DNA of 64,000 bases from Chloroflexota bacterium (GTDB taxonomy: Bacteria; Chloroflexota; Dehalococcoidia; Bin125), in NCBI GenBank assembly GCA_028875225.1, contig JAPPFB010000025.1, positions 50,604-114,603 on the forward strand, given 5' to 3'. The translations under genes and the position numbers were made by a program. The notes under the pieces were generated by a model that worked only from the letters and a program-made list of their open reading frames with translations, made no database searches and was not told where the DNA came from. This document shows, piece after piece, positions 23,574 to 31,296 of the stretch. The stretch's first letter is position 1, and every line of letters starts with the position of its first letter.

Positions 23574-23717
23574 GTCATACCCGCGCTCGCCGCGGGTATC
23601 TCGCAGCGGTTCACAGGACGCCTCGGCACCACGATCCGCAATCACAGCGGAGACTCACAACTGCATCGACGATCGCGTCGGACTCAGCGAGATTCCTGCG
23701 GCAAGCGCGGGAATGAC
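23574..23717. repeat. Paired palindromic repeat element (family 1), 144-bp copy
   Basis: The ends GTCATACCCGCGCTCGCCGC and GCGGCAAGCGCGGGAATGAC are inverted copies of each other at the two boundaries of a 144-bp segment between the VOC gene and clpC. The interior lacks an ORF and is unlike the other copies in sequence although nearly identical in length. Confidence 0.85.
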
Positions 23718-23753
23718 GAGAACTCTCTTGGCGCTCTCCCAGCGAAACTGCAA

Positions 23754-26354
23754 TCAGGAAGTGGCGACCGCTTCGCCTTCTTCCTCTTCCTCCTCTGACT
23801 CAGAGTCGTCCTTGGCCGCTTCAACCTCGGCAGCGAGTTCTTCGGCGCGTGAGAGACCTTCGATGCGCTCGTAGTGCAGCATGTCTTCTTCGACGCCGTT
23901 CTCGTTCAACTCCTTGGAGAGGTCGACGCGAATCGTGTCGCCGGCTTCGAAGTCGCCGCGCAGCAGCGCCTCCGAGAGCGAATCCTCGAGCCGTTCCTGG
24001 ATCACGCGGCGTAACGGTCGAGCGCCGAAGATCGGGTCGTAGCCCTTCTCTCCGAGCCAGTCGCGGGCCGCCTCCGTCACGTCCAGTTCGACCTGTTTCT
24101 CCTGGATCCGCGAATCGACCTCCTTCAGCATCATGTCCACGATGCTGCGGATGTGCGCACGGCTCAGCGGGTGGAAGACCAGGGTGGTGTCCACGCGGTT
24201 CAGGAACTCAGGCCGGAAGACGCGCTTCATCTCCTGAAGAACCTTGTCCTTCATCTTCTCGTAGCGCTGCTTCTCCGACTGGTCCTCGTCGTTGATCGTC
24301 GAGAAGCCGATCGCTGACTCGCGCCGGATCAGGTCCGATCCCACGTTCGAGGTCATGATGATGATTGTGTTGCGGAAGTCCACCCGCCGGCCCTTGGCGT
24401 CGGTCAGGTGACCGTCGTCGAAGACCTGCAGCAACATGTTGAAGACCTCAGGATGCGCCTTCTCGATCTCATCCAGCAGGATCAGGCAGTACGACTTGCG
24501 CCGCACGGTGTCGGTCAGCTGTCCGCCATCGTCGTAGCCCACGTATCCCGGAGGCGCCCCGACCAGACGCGCGACCGTGTGCCGCTCCATGAACTCCGAC
24601 ATATCCAGCCGGACCATGTTGTCGTCCGAGCCGAACATGAAGTCGGCCAGCGCCCGAGCCAGCTCCGTCTTGCCGACGCCGGTCGGTCCAAGGAACATGA
24701 ACACGCCGATCGGCCGACGCGGGTCCTTGAGTCCCGCCCGCGCCCGCCGCACGGCCTTGGCCAGCGCGACGATCGGCTCTTCCTGTCCCACGATCCGCTC
24801 GTGCAGATCCTCTTCCATCCGCAACAGCCGCTCGGACTCCTCGGTCGCAATCTGCACCAGCGGGATGCCGGTCCACATCGAGACGACCTCGGCGATGTCC
24901 TCGGCGAGCACGTCGGTGGAGTCACGCTCCCGCTGCTGGTCGAGGTCTTCCTCCAGCTCAGAGATTCGTTGCGTCAGCTTCAGCTCGCGATCGCGCAGGT
25001 CGGCCGCGTACTCGTATTGCTGCTGGTTGATCGCCTGCTCTTTCTCCTTGCGGATGCCCTCAAGCCCGACCGTCGCCTCTTTCAGTGACGGCGGCGTGTA
25101 CGAGCGCCGAATCCGCACCCGCGACGCCGACTCGTCAATCAGGTCAATCGCCTTGTCCGGCAGCGCCCGGTCGGAGATGTAGCGAGCCGACATCTCGGCC
25201 GCGGCGACCAGCGCCTCGTCCGTGATCTCCAGCTTGTGATGCTCTTCGTAACGATCCTTGATCCCGCGAAGGATCTCGATCGTCTCTTCAATCGACGGCT
25301 CTTCCACCACGATCGGTTGGAAGCGTCGCTCGAGCGCCGCGTCGCGCTCGATGTGCTTGCGGTAGTCGTCCAGCGTCGTCGCGCCGATCGTCTGCAACTC
25401 GCCCCGAGCCAGCGACGGCTTGAGGATGTTCGCCGCGTCGACCGCGCCTTCCGCCGCTCCGGCGCCGACCAGCATGTGCAACTCGTCGATGAACAGCACG
25501 CAATTGCCCGCGCCCTTGATCTCCTCGACAACCTTCTTCAGCCGTTCCTCGAACTCGCCGCGGTACTTCGTCCCCGCGACCAGCGAGCCGATGTCCAGCG
25601 TCAGCAGCCGCTTGCCTTGCAGCGTCTCCGGCACGTCGCCCGAGGCGATGTGCTGCGCCAATCCCTCGACCACCGCCGTCTTGCCAACGCCCGGTTCGCC
25701 AATCAGCACCGGATTGTTCTTCGTCCGTCTCGAGAGAATCTGAACGACCCGCTGAATCTCCTTCGACCGCCCAATCACCGGGTCCAGCGTCCCCGCCCGC
25801 GCTGCCGCGGTCAGGTCGAAGCCCAGCTGGTCGATCGTCGGAGTCCGAGTCGCCGAGCGAGACCCCGAGCCGCTGCTCGCGCCCGCCCCGGCGCCCGCCG
25901 TCGCGGGACCGCTCTGCGAGAGGATCCGCGTCGTCTCCGCCCGAACCCGCTCCAGATTGACGCCCAGCGACTCCAACACGCCCGCCGCAATGCCCTCGCC
26001 CTCGCGGACGAGGCCCAGCAGCAAGTGCTCGGTTCCGATGTAGTGGTGATTCAGCCGCCGCGCCTCGTCGACGGCCAACTCAATCACTTTCTTCGCTCGC
26101 GGAGTCAGACCTATCTCACCCAGCACGGCGCGGTCGCCGCGGCCAATGATGAATTCAACAGCCGATCGAACCTTTCCCAGCTCCACGCCCAGGTTTGACA
26201 GCACCTTCGCCGCCACCCCGTCGCCCTCGCGCACCAGACCGAGCAGCAGATGCTCGGTGCCGATGTAGTTGTGGTTGAAGCGCTGGGCTTCTTCCTGCGC
26301 CAGAGTCAGGACGCGCCGGGCGCGTTCAGTGAACTTGTCAAATCGATCTGCCAT
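23754..26354 (-). CDS. clpC: ATP-dependent Clp protease ATP-binding subunit ClpC
   Basis: A Hsp100 AAA+ unfoldase that partners with ClpP. In order: two N-terminal Clp repeats ([21 protein letters not shown] and [21 protein letters not shown]), AAA-1 with Walker [14 protein letters not shown], a UVR motif in the middle region ([16 protein letters not shown]) that marks ClpC rather than ClpA/B, AAA-2 with [14 protein letters not shown] and the C-terminal D2 small domain. The acidic tail ends [15 protein letters not shown]. It has 866 residues. No CtsR box or CIRCE element is visible upstream, and mcsA/mcsB are absent next to it. Confidence 0.95.
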   Translation of the reverse strand: MADRFDKFTERARRVLTLAQEEAQRFNHNYIGTEHLLLGLVREGDGVAAKVLSNLGVELGKVRSAVEFIIGRGDRAVLGEIGLTPRAKKVIELAVDEARRLNHHYIGTEHLLLGLVREGEGIAAGVLESLGVNLERVRAETTRILSQSGPATAGAGAGASSGSGSRSATRTPTIDQLGFDLTAAARAGTLDPVIGRSKEIQRVVQILSRRTKNNPVLIGEPGVGKTAVVEGLAQHIASGDVPETLQGKRLLTLDIGSLVAGTKYRGEFEERLKKVVEEIKGAGNCVLFIDELHMLVGAGAAEGAVDAANILKPSLARGELQTIGATTLDDYRKHIERDAALERRFQPIVVEEPSIEETIEILRGIKDRYEEHHKLEITDEALVAAAEMSARYISDRALPDKAIDLIDESASRVRIRRSYTPPSLKEATVGLEGIRKEKEQAINQQQYEYAADLRDRELKLTQRISELEEDLDQQRERDSTDVLAEDIAEVVSMWTGIPLVQIATEESERLLRMEEDLHERIVGQEEPIVALAKAVRRARAGLKDPRRPIGVFMFLGPTGVGKTELARALADFMFGSDDNMVRLDMSEFMERHTVARLVGAPPGYVGYDDGGQLTDTVRRKSYCLILLDEIEKAHPEVFNMLLQVFDDGHLTDAKGRRVDFRNTIIIMTSNVGSDLIRRESAIGFSTINDEDQSEKQRYEKMKDKVLQEMKRVFRPEFLNRVDTTLVFHPLSRAHIRSIVDMMLKEVDSRIQEKQVELDVTEAARDWLGEKGYDPIFGARPLRRVIQERLEDSLSEALLRGDFEAGDTIRVDLSKELNENGVEEDMLHYERIEGLSRAEELAAEVEAAKDDSESEEEEEEGEAVATS

Positions 26355-26499
26355 AGCAGTCTCCAGTACACCCCGTACACGAAGCGACCGCGACGCAGCC
26401 GCTCGCGGGATACGGCCAGCCTATCAGAGCATTGGTCGGCGATTGACGGTTGTACCCACCGAACTTCACCGTCTGCTGTACAGAACCCTGCGCTCTCAA

Positions 26500-26550
26500 A
26501 GCTCCCCCTCCGGGGGAGCTGTCGCAACGCGACTGAGGGGGCCCGTCAGC
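26500..26550. repeat. GC-palindrome intergenic repeat (family 2)
   Basis: The 9-bp stem AGCTCCCCC-tcc-GGGGGAGCT (26500-26520) is followed by GACTGAGGGGGCCC. It is related to the blocks near 4.6, 28.2, 30.7 and 50.4 kb. It lies in the 298-bp gap between the S1-domain gene and clpC, where nothing else was recognised apart from the clpC leader. Confidence 0.6.
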
Positions 26551-26652
26551 CTCCAGCTTGCGCCAACAAGCACTCAGCAGAGGATGCCCGAACGGCGCAT
26601 GGTGAGATGCCTTGGTGTGGGAGAAGAGGACGCTTGTCTAACCCGCAGGCCC

Positions 26653-28062
26653 TTAACGCTCGTCGCCGAAGTCCTGCTCCGTGACGCCCGCGCGCTCCAA
26701 GGCCTCCTGCATCGCCGATACCGCCCGCACCGGCTCCGGCGCAGCCTCGGGCTGCGACTCCTCGGCCGGCCGCGATGGCTCGTCCGACGCCTCAGGTTGC
26801 GGCGGAGGCTCTGGCATGGACTCCTGCTCGACGCCGAAGCGCTCGGCCACGTCATCCGGCATCCGGACAATCCCGCCGTCCTGGTTGAAGCGCCAGCCCA
26901 GACGCTCGGCGTCCGAACGCGCCTGCCGCAACGACAGACCCAGCCGGTGACGGTCCCGCTCAATCCGCACGATCTTCGCCGGAATGATGTCGTTCTCCAG
27001 GACGACCTCGCGCGGATGCGTAATCCGCCGGTCGGCCAGCTCGGATACATGCACCAGGCCCTCGACCGGACCCTCCAGCCGCGCGAACGCGCCGAACGTG
27101 ACCAACTTGGTCACCACCGACGGCACGATGTCGCCGACCTCGAACTTCGCCACGACCTCGTCCCATTGCTCCGGCGACGCGCGCCGGACCGAGAGACCGA
27201 TCTTCTTCGATTCCTTGTCGATCTTGGTGATGTAGACGTCGATCGTCTGGCCGATGCTGAACATCGATTCCGGGTCGACGTCCCGCTCCCAGCTCAACTC
27301 GGACAGATGCGCCAGGCCGTCGGCCCCGCCCAGGTCGACGAACACGCCGAACGAGCGAATACTCGTAATCCGACCCGAACGAATCTCGCCCTCCTGCAGC
27401 TCCTCCAGCAACCGATCCTTCTGCTCCGCCCGCCATTCCTGGACGGCGGCGCGCTCCGACAGGATCACCCGGTTGCGGCGACGGTTAATCTCAATCACCT
27501 TGAACCGCAGCGTCCGGCCTTCGTACTCCGAGAGCTGCGCAATCGCTTGCTCGCGGTCGCCAGTGATCTCCACGATCTGCGACAGCGGCACGAACGCGTT
27601 CACGCCCTCGACGTTGACCAGCAGACCGCCCTTGTTCGAGCCGGTCACGCGCGCGTCGAAGACCTCGTTCTCGTCGAAGCGGCGCTGCAACTCGTGCCAG
27701 CCCTGCTCGCCCCGCGCCCTGTCGATCGACAGCTCCAGAGAGCCGCCCTCCGACTCCGAGTCGGTCACGAACACGTGCACCGCGTCCCCGGTCTTCAGCG
27801 CCTCGCGCTCGGTATCCGTCAGCGAGCGCATCTCCTCGTAGTGGACAACGCCCTCCGACTTCGCCCCCACGTCGACGATCAACGCCGAGCCGGACCAGTG
27901 CACGACAATGCCCTCGACAATGTCGCCGCGTCTGGGGTTCAGCGGCTCCCGACCGGGTTCGGCCAGGAGTTCGTCCATGGTGGTGGGTTCGGATGCCCCC
28001 TCGTCGGTTGCAATCGGGGGCGCGGAGACGTTCGGATCGATGTCAGTACTGGGTGTGGTCAA
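26653..28062 (-). CDS. rpsA: S1 RNA-binding domain protein, probable 30S ribosomal protein S1
   Basis: A 469-residue protein with four S1 OB-fold repeats at about residues 43-110 (RRGDIVEGIVVHWSGSALIVDVG), 130-200, 218-290 (EGEIRSGRITSIRSFGVFVDLGG) and 305-375 (VGDIVPSVVTKLVTFGAFARLEG). S1 helps mRNA docking on the 30S subunit; four-repeat forms occur in Gram-positive-type bacteria and Chloroflexi. The C-terminal 90 residues are Pro/Glu-rich and end in a short helical segment. The start is uncertain: TTG at 28062 is the ORF limit, and the ATG at 27978 (MDELLAEPG) is also possible; neither has a good SD. Confidence 0.85.
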   Translation of the reverse strand: MTTPSTDIDPNVSAPPIATDEGASEPTTMDELLAEPGREPLNPRRGDIVEGIVVHWSGSALIVDVGAKSEGVVHYEEMRSLTDTEREALKTGDAVHVFVTDSESEGGSLELSIDRARGEQGWHELQRRFDENEVFDARVTGSNKGGLLVNVEGVNAFVPLSQIVEITGDREQAIAQLSEYEGRTLRFKVIEINRRRNRVILSERAAVQEWRAEQKDRLLEELQEGEIRSGRITSIRSFGVFVDLGGADGLAHLSELSWERDVDPESMFSIGQTIDVYITKIDKESKKIGLSVRRASPEQWDEVVAKFEVGDIVPSVVTKLVTFGAFARLEGPVEGLVHVSELADRRITHPREVVLENDIIPAKIVRIERDRHRLGLSLRQARSDAERLGWRFNQDGGIVRMPDDVAERFGVEQESMPEPPPQPEASDEPSRPAEESQPEAAPEPVRAVSAMQEALERAGVTEQDFGDER

Positions 28063-28149
28063 GGGGTGGTGAGTTGGGACGGACAGCTCTCACGGAGCAC
28101 GCAAGAACCCGCCCCGGCTCCTTTCTGGGGATAAGCCGAATCCTACCAC

Positions 28150-28310
28150 AGCACCCTAAAGGCCTCCCCCTCCGGGGGAGGTGCCCCGAAGGGGCGGAGG
28201 GGGCTCCCAGTCCCCGCTTCACGCGGGGACCCGCTCGGCTCCCGCTCCCCGGTCCCCTCTCCCCTCCAGCCCCCTCTCCCCGAAGGAGAGGGATGGGGTG
28301 AGGGCCCTGC
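28150..28310. repeat. GC-palindrome intergenic repeats (family 2), tandem cluster
   Basis: Successive hairpins: CCTCCCCCTCCGGGGGAGG (28163-28181), CCCCGAAGGGG, GTCCCCGCTTCACGCGGGGAC, and CTCTCCCCGAAGGAGAGGG followed by ATGGGGTGAGGG. Three different unit types lie in a row between the S1 gene and the 5S terminator. There is no coding potential. Confidence 0.7.
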
Positions 28311-28316
28311 CCCGCG

Positions 28317-28358
28317 CGAAACCAAAACCGCCCGACCCCTCTACAGGAAGTCGGGCGG
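28317..28358 (-). terminator. Rho-independent terminator of the 5S rRNA gene
   Basis: On the minus strand a perfect 9-bp stem CCGCCCGAC/GTCGGGCGG is followed directly by TTTTGGTTTCG, 15 nt after the 5S 3' end. This is a convincing intrinsic terminator for the lone 5S transcript. Confidence 0.85.
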
Positions 28359-28373
28359 CAGATTGTCGAGAGC

Positions 28374-28494
28374 GAGCTGGCGACGACCTATTTTCCGCAA
28401 GGGGTCGCCCCCCCAGTATCGTCGGCGCTGCGGCGTTTCACTTCCGTGTTCGGGATGGGAACGGGTGGTCCCACCGCGCAACAATCACCAGCTC
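28374..28494 (-). rRNA. rrf: 5S ribosomal RNA (isolated gene)
   Basis: The minus strand reads GAGCTGGTGATTGTTGCGCG to TAGGTCGTCGCCAGCTC, 121 nt as bounded here by a 10-bp helix I. The universal segment CCCATCCCGAACACGGAAGT and GAAACGCCGCAGCGCCGACG is intact. No 23S gene precedes it: the 70 bp upstream lead into an unrelated small gene. A TACGAT box lies 7 nt upstream of helix I and could be the -10 of its own promoter, but no matching -35 is obvious. The mature ends may be 1-3 nt inside these limits. Confidence 0.93.
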
Positions 28495-28567
28495 ACCGAA
28501 GATCGTACCACGAGATTCCCCAACGACCGTGCTACGTTGACCACACCACCAGGGAGCGCAGCCGACG

Positions 28568-28945
28568 ATGACCACCATCAATCGCGACGAAGTCGATGGA
28601 TACATCCGGCAATCGCAAGCGTTTCTTGCCAAGTAGCGGCGGTATCTCGCCGATGGCGACCTTCACCAGGCCTCGGAGAAAACCTGGGGCGCCGCTGCCC
28701 ACATGGCCAAGGCCGTTGCCATCGCCAACGGCTGGCGCTACGAGAACCACGCCGATTTCAGCCACGTCATGAACAACGCCCGCAACGCTTCCGGAAACGA
28801 CCAACTCTGGACGCTCCGCGCCATGGCGAACGACCTGCATGGCAGCTACTACCAGCGGAAAGAACTCCTCGACGCCGAAGCGATCACGGCCAGCATCAAC
28901 CAGATCGAAACCCTCCTCACCTTCCTCACCCCACTCACCGAGTAA
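28568..28945 (+). pseudogene. Small helical protein gene interrupted by an in-frame amber codon
   Basis: The frame opens at ATG 28568 (MTTINRDEVDGYIRQSQAFLAK), meets TAG at 28634, and continues in the same frame as RRYLADGDLHQASEKTWGAA and on to ENHADFSHVMNNARNA...TPLTE, stop at 28945. The ORF track shows only the downstream 80 residues from an internal Met. The reconstructed protein of about 125 residues, with LxxGDLxQASEKxWGAAAH, resembles PaREP1/HEPN-like small helical proteins found in archaea and thermophiles. That family call is by eye. Either it is a decayed gene or the TAG is an error or readthrough site. Confidence 0.6.
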
Positions 28946-28967
28946 CCCCTCCCCGAATCAACCTCCT

Positions 28968-28990
28968 GGTCCCCGCCTCATGCGGGGACC
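28968..28990 (+). terminator. Strong hairpin after the interrupted small gene
   Basis: A perfect 9-bp stem GGTCCCCGC-ctcat-GCGGGGACC lies about 20 bp after the stop codon. It is not followed by a T tract. A near-identical hairpin occurs within the repeat cluster near 28208, so it may be a repeat unit rather than a dedicated terminator. Confidence 0.5.
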
Positions 28991-29137
28991 CGTTCGGCCT
29001 CCGCCGCTCTCTTCACATCCCGTTCATCCAACGTGCATGGTGAGGATCAGCACACGTCAGCCACACCAATCAAGTCTGTCCAATGCTGATCAAGTCACTA
29101 TCTTATGTGTTGAATGTATGTATGAAGGGCATAACTC

Positions 29138-30676
29138 ATGAACAAAGCATGGAAACAACGATTCCTGAATCCACTCTCACTGTCCCTGATCGTCGCCGCT
29201 CTCCTTATCGCCGGCGCCGCCATCGACCGCCTAATGCAGTCGGCCCTCTTCACCGACACCGAGGCCGCAAACACCGCGTCCGCTGAGACCGAGGTTCGCA
29301 TTACCGCCACGCCGCGTTCCGACGGCTCGATCAAGTTGGGCCTGCAGCAGCAGGAACCCGATGGCGCCTGGGCCGACGTCCAGTACCCCGAGTTCAACAT
29401 CTTGCCCGCCGACGCCGAGCCCAATCGCCGGCTCCACAGCTCGCCGCTGACCGTCTCGTCCGAGACCGACGTGTACACCCTCGCCGACGCCTACTACGAC
29501 CACGCCCGCCACATCGCGCAACCGACCGTGCTCACACCGCACGATCCGAAAATCTGGTGTCTGGTGCATGACGCCGAGGACAACGACGCCGGCCGCGCCT
29601 ACTGCCAGGGATTCACAGACGGGCTGGGCGAGGAAGCAGTCGAGACGTTCCCCTACACCGACCTCAGGACCGGCGTCGGACAGGTCGTCGGCCGGATCGC
29701 CGGCGGCGACGTGCCTCACTTGCTGGCCGCCGGCAAGGTCGAAGAACTCTTCGGCCTGTTGGGCGCCTTCGCCCGCTTCCCGGGCGGCAGCCCCGTCCCG
29801 GTCGCCTTCCCCCTCGACACCATCGATCCCGAGCCGCCCGCCGGCGCCAACTACTGCGTCATCGGCCACGGCGAAAACTCGTTCTGGGGCCTCGCCTTCG
29901 ACGCCGCCGTCGCCGGCGCCAACCACTACGGCGTGAATCTCGACCACGTCGGCCTGACCAGCGCCGAAGAACGCGCCGCCCGGATCCGGGAATGCATCGC
30001 CGACGACGTCGACGCCATCGCCGTCACCCTGGCCGAGACCGAACACGTCGCCGACGCCCTTCGCGAGGCCCGCGCCGCCGGCATCCCGGTCGTGACCTAC
30101 AACTCCGGCGCCGACACCGCCCGCGAAGTCGGCTCGATGATCCATCTCGGTCTCAACGACCGCAAGGCCGGCGAGATCGTTGGAACCCGGCTGACCGCCG
30201 ACGGCGTCGAGGGACCCGCGCTCTGCCTCCTGCATGAGCCGGTAAACGTTGGCCTCGAAGACCGCTGTCAGGGGCTCGACGACACCTTTGGCGAGGTCGA
30301 GAAGATCTCGCTGGCCGACGGCCTCGGACCCCTGAGCGAGCGTCTCGCCGCCGGCGACGTCGGCGCAGTCGTCCTCTTGAACGCGGCCGACGTCGCAGCC
30401 GTGGCGAATCTGATTCAAGCCTCCGGCCACGCCCCCACCCTGGCCGTGATCGGCTTCGACACCCAGCTCGTCCTGCAGATGCTCTCCGGCCGCGTCGCCT
30501 TCGCCGTCTGGGACCACGCCACCCTGCAGGGCTACCTCGCCGTCGCCCTCGCCGCCCTCGCCGACACCACCTTCCTCGTCCCCGACATCATCTTTAACGG
30601 AGCCCAACTCCTCATCGAACCCACCATCCTCACCCCCAACGACATGAGAACCCTCCTCGCCAGAGCCGGGGGCTAA
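29138..30676 (+). CDS. Exported periplasmic-binding-protein-like protein with duplicated lobe and SipW/TasA-like leader
   Basis: 512 residues. The N-terminus has a hydrophobic segment (LSLSLIVAALLIAGAAI) followed by ALFTDTEAANTASAETEV, which resembles the cleavage region of TasA/camelysin-type exported proteins. Residues about 238-503 look like a type-1 sugar-binding fold (Peripla_BP_4): NSFWGLAFDAAVAGANHYGV, GIPVVTYNSG, then lobe 2 beginning ALCLLHEPVNVGLEDRCQG. Residues 128-226 look like a diverged extra copy of lobe 2: PTVLTPHDPKIWCLVHD and RAYCQGFTDG mirror PTILTPNDM, ALCLLHEP and DRCQGLDD. No permease or ATPase gene is adjacent, so it is an orphan. ATG with GAAGGG SD. The ligand is unknown. 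Confidence 0.8.
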   Translation: MNKAWKQRFLNPLSLSLIVAALLIAGAAIDRLMQSALFTDTEAANTASAETEVRITATPRSDGSIKLGLQQQEPDGAWADVQYPEFNILPADAEPNRRLHSSPLTVSSETDVYTLADAYYDHARHIAQPTVLTPHDPKIWCLVHDAEDNDAGRAYCQGFTDGLGEEAVETFPYTDLRTGVGQVVGRIAGGDVPHLLAAGKVEELFGLLGAFARFPGGSPVPVAFPLDTIDPEPPAGANYCVIGHGENSFWGLAFDAAVAGANHYGVNLDHVGLTSAEERAARIRECIADDVDAIAVTLAETEHVADALREARAAGIPVVTYNSGADTAREVGSMIHLGLNDRKAGEIVGTRLTADGVEGPALCLLHEPVNVGLEDRCQGLDDTFGEVEKISLADGLGPLSERLAAGDVGAVVLLNAADVAAVANLIQASGHAPTLAVIGFDTQLVLQMLSGRVAFAVWDHATLQGYLAVALAALADTTFLVPDIIFNGAQLLIEPTILTPNDMRTLLARAGG

Positions 30677-30717
30677 ACGACCACGCGCACCGCGACAAAC
30701 ATATGGCCCCATCTGCT

Positions 30718-30775
30718 CTCCCCCCGCAGAGCGGGCGGGAGATGCCGAAGGCAGAGGGGGTTCCCCGGACGTGCT
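30718..30775. repeat. GC-palindrome intergenic repeat (family 2)
   Basis: CTCCCCCCGCAGAGCGGGCGGGAGATGCCGAAGGCAGAGGGGG-type sequence, sharing the GGGAG(G/A)TGCCGAAGGC(G/A)GAGGGGG core with the copy at 4.6 kb. It lies between the binding-protein gene and the diverged 5S copy. Confidence 0.65.
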
Positions 30776-30780
30776 CCCCC

Positions 30781-30807
30781 CGAAACCGAATCCGCCTCTG
30801 TAGGCGG
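30781..30807 (-). terminator. Weak terminator-like hairpin after the diverged 5S copy
   Basis: The minus strand has CCGCC-tacaga-GGCGG followed by ATTCGGTTTCG. Position and sequence parallel the canonical 5S terminator (stem, then TTTTGGTTTCG), implying that the duplication included the downstream flank. The stem is shorter and the T run broken, so termination is doubtful. Confidence 0.5.
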
Positions 30808-30830
30808 TAGGGCGGAAGAGCGAGAGGAGC

Positions 30831-30950
30831 GAGCTGCTGAAGGCCTATTCCCCGCCGAGGGTTACTCTCCAGCATTGTCGGCGCCTTAGTGTTTCACCTT
30901 CGTGTCCGAGAAGAGGAAGGATGCACCCGCCGCGCAACGAAGACCAACTC
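30831..30950 (-). rRNA. Diverged second 5S rRNA copy (functional status unknown)
   Basis: The minus strand reads GAGTTGGTCTTCGTTGCGCG, then CTCGGACACGAAGGTGAAAC, GGCGCCGACAATGCTGGAGA and GGGGAATAGGCCTTCAGCAG-CTC. It is collinear with the canonical 5S at 28374 over the whole 120 nt but differs at many positions. Helix I still pairs (GAGUUGG with the terminal CAGCUC region), and the helix III strands change together (CCUUC with GAAGG here, UUCC with GGAA in the canonical copy). Upstream, TACGGC-TTCGAT parallels TACGAT-CTTCGGT. Substitutions in the normally invariant CCGAAC loop argue against normal ribosomal use. Confidence 0.7.
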
Positions 30951-31062
30951 ATCGAAGCCGTACGTCAGAGCGGTATCGCAGAACAAGCCCGTCAATTCGT
31001 GGCCGATCACTGAAGCCGTGACCTGATTGCGATGGGTCTCCGCTTCACTGCGTCCATATTCC

Positions 31063-31269
31063 CTATCCCTCTCTGAGTCTGTAGAGGAACGCCGCCAAGG
31101 TGAAGGGCGCGCCGAGCTCTAACGGACCCTCAAGGTCAAGCACGCCAAGCCCCGTGAGGACCACAGCAGCGACCGCCAGAACACCGATCAAGTCCGGCGC
31201 AACTGTCCTGCTGACTCGGTGCCATCTTCGTAGACAGCCCGGTTTGCGACCGTGTTGGAGGCCAGACAT
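31063..31269 (-). CDS. Possible small membrane protein downstream of the TIR-like gene
   Basis: A 68-codon ORF begins 27 bp after the stop of the TIR-like gene on the same strand. The second half is clearly hydrophobic (DLIGVLAVAAVVLTGLGVLDL, then ELGAPFTLAAFLYRLREG), suggesting one or two membrane segments. The first 20 residues are basic, and the true start could be later. No strong SD is visible. The reasons to list it are the position, the membrane-like composition and the lack of another gene here. The flanks, 30951-31062, hold nothing else I recognise. Confidence 0.35.
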   Translation of the reverse strand: MSGLQHGRKPGCLRRWHRVSRTVAPDLIGVLAVAAVVLTGLGVLDLEGPLELGAPFTLAAFLYRLREG

Positions 31270-31296
31270 GCAGTTCTGCCTATCCGCTCAGATTCC

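Noticed and set aside
23754-26354. CIRCE or CtsR operator upstream of clpC
   Set aside because: No TTAGCACTC-n9-GAGTGCTAA or tandem AGGTCAAA-like heptads are visible in 26355-26652.
26269-28134. 621-aa plus-strand ORF opposite the S1-domain gene
   Set aside because: Arg/Leu-rich antisense translation; the S1 repeats on the minus strand are unambiguous.
28374-28494. A 23S gene adjacent to the lone 5S
   Set aside because: Upstream of the 5S on the minus strand lies the interrupted small gene and unrelated sequence; no 23S 3'-end signature is present.
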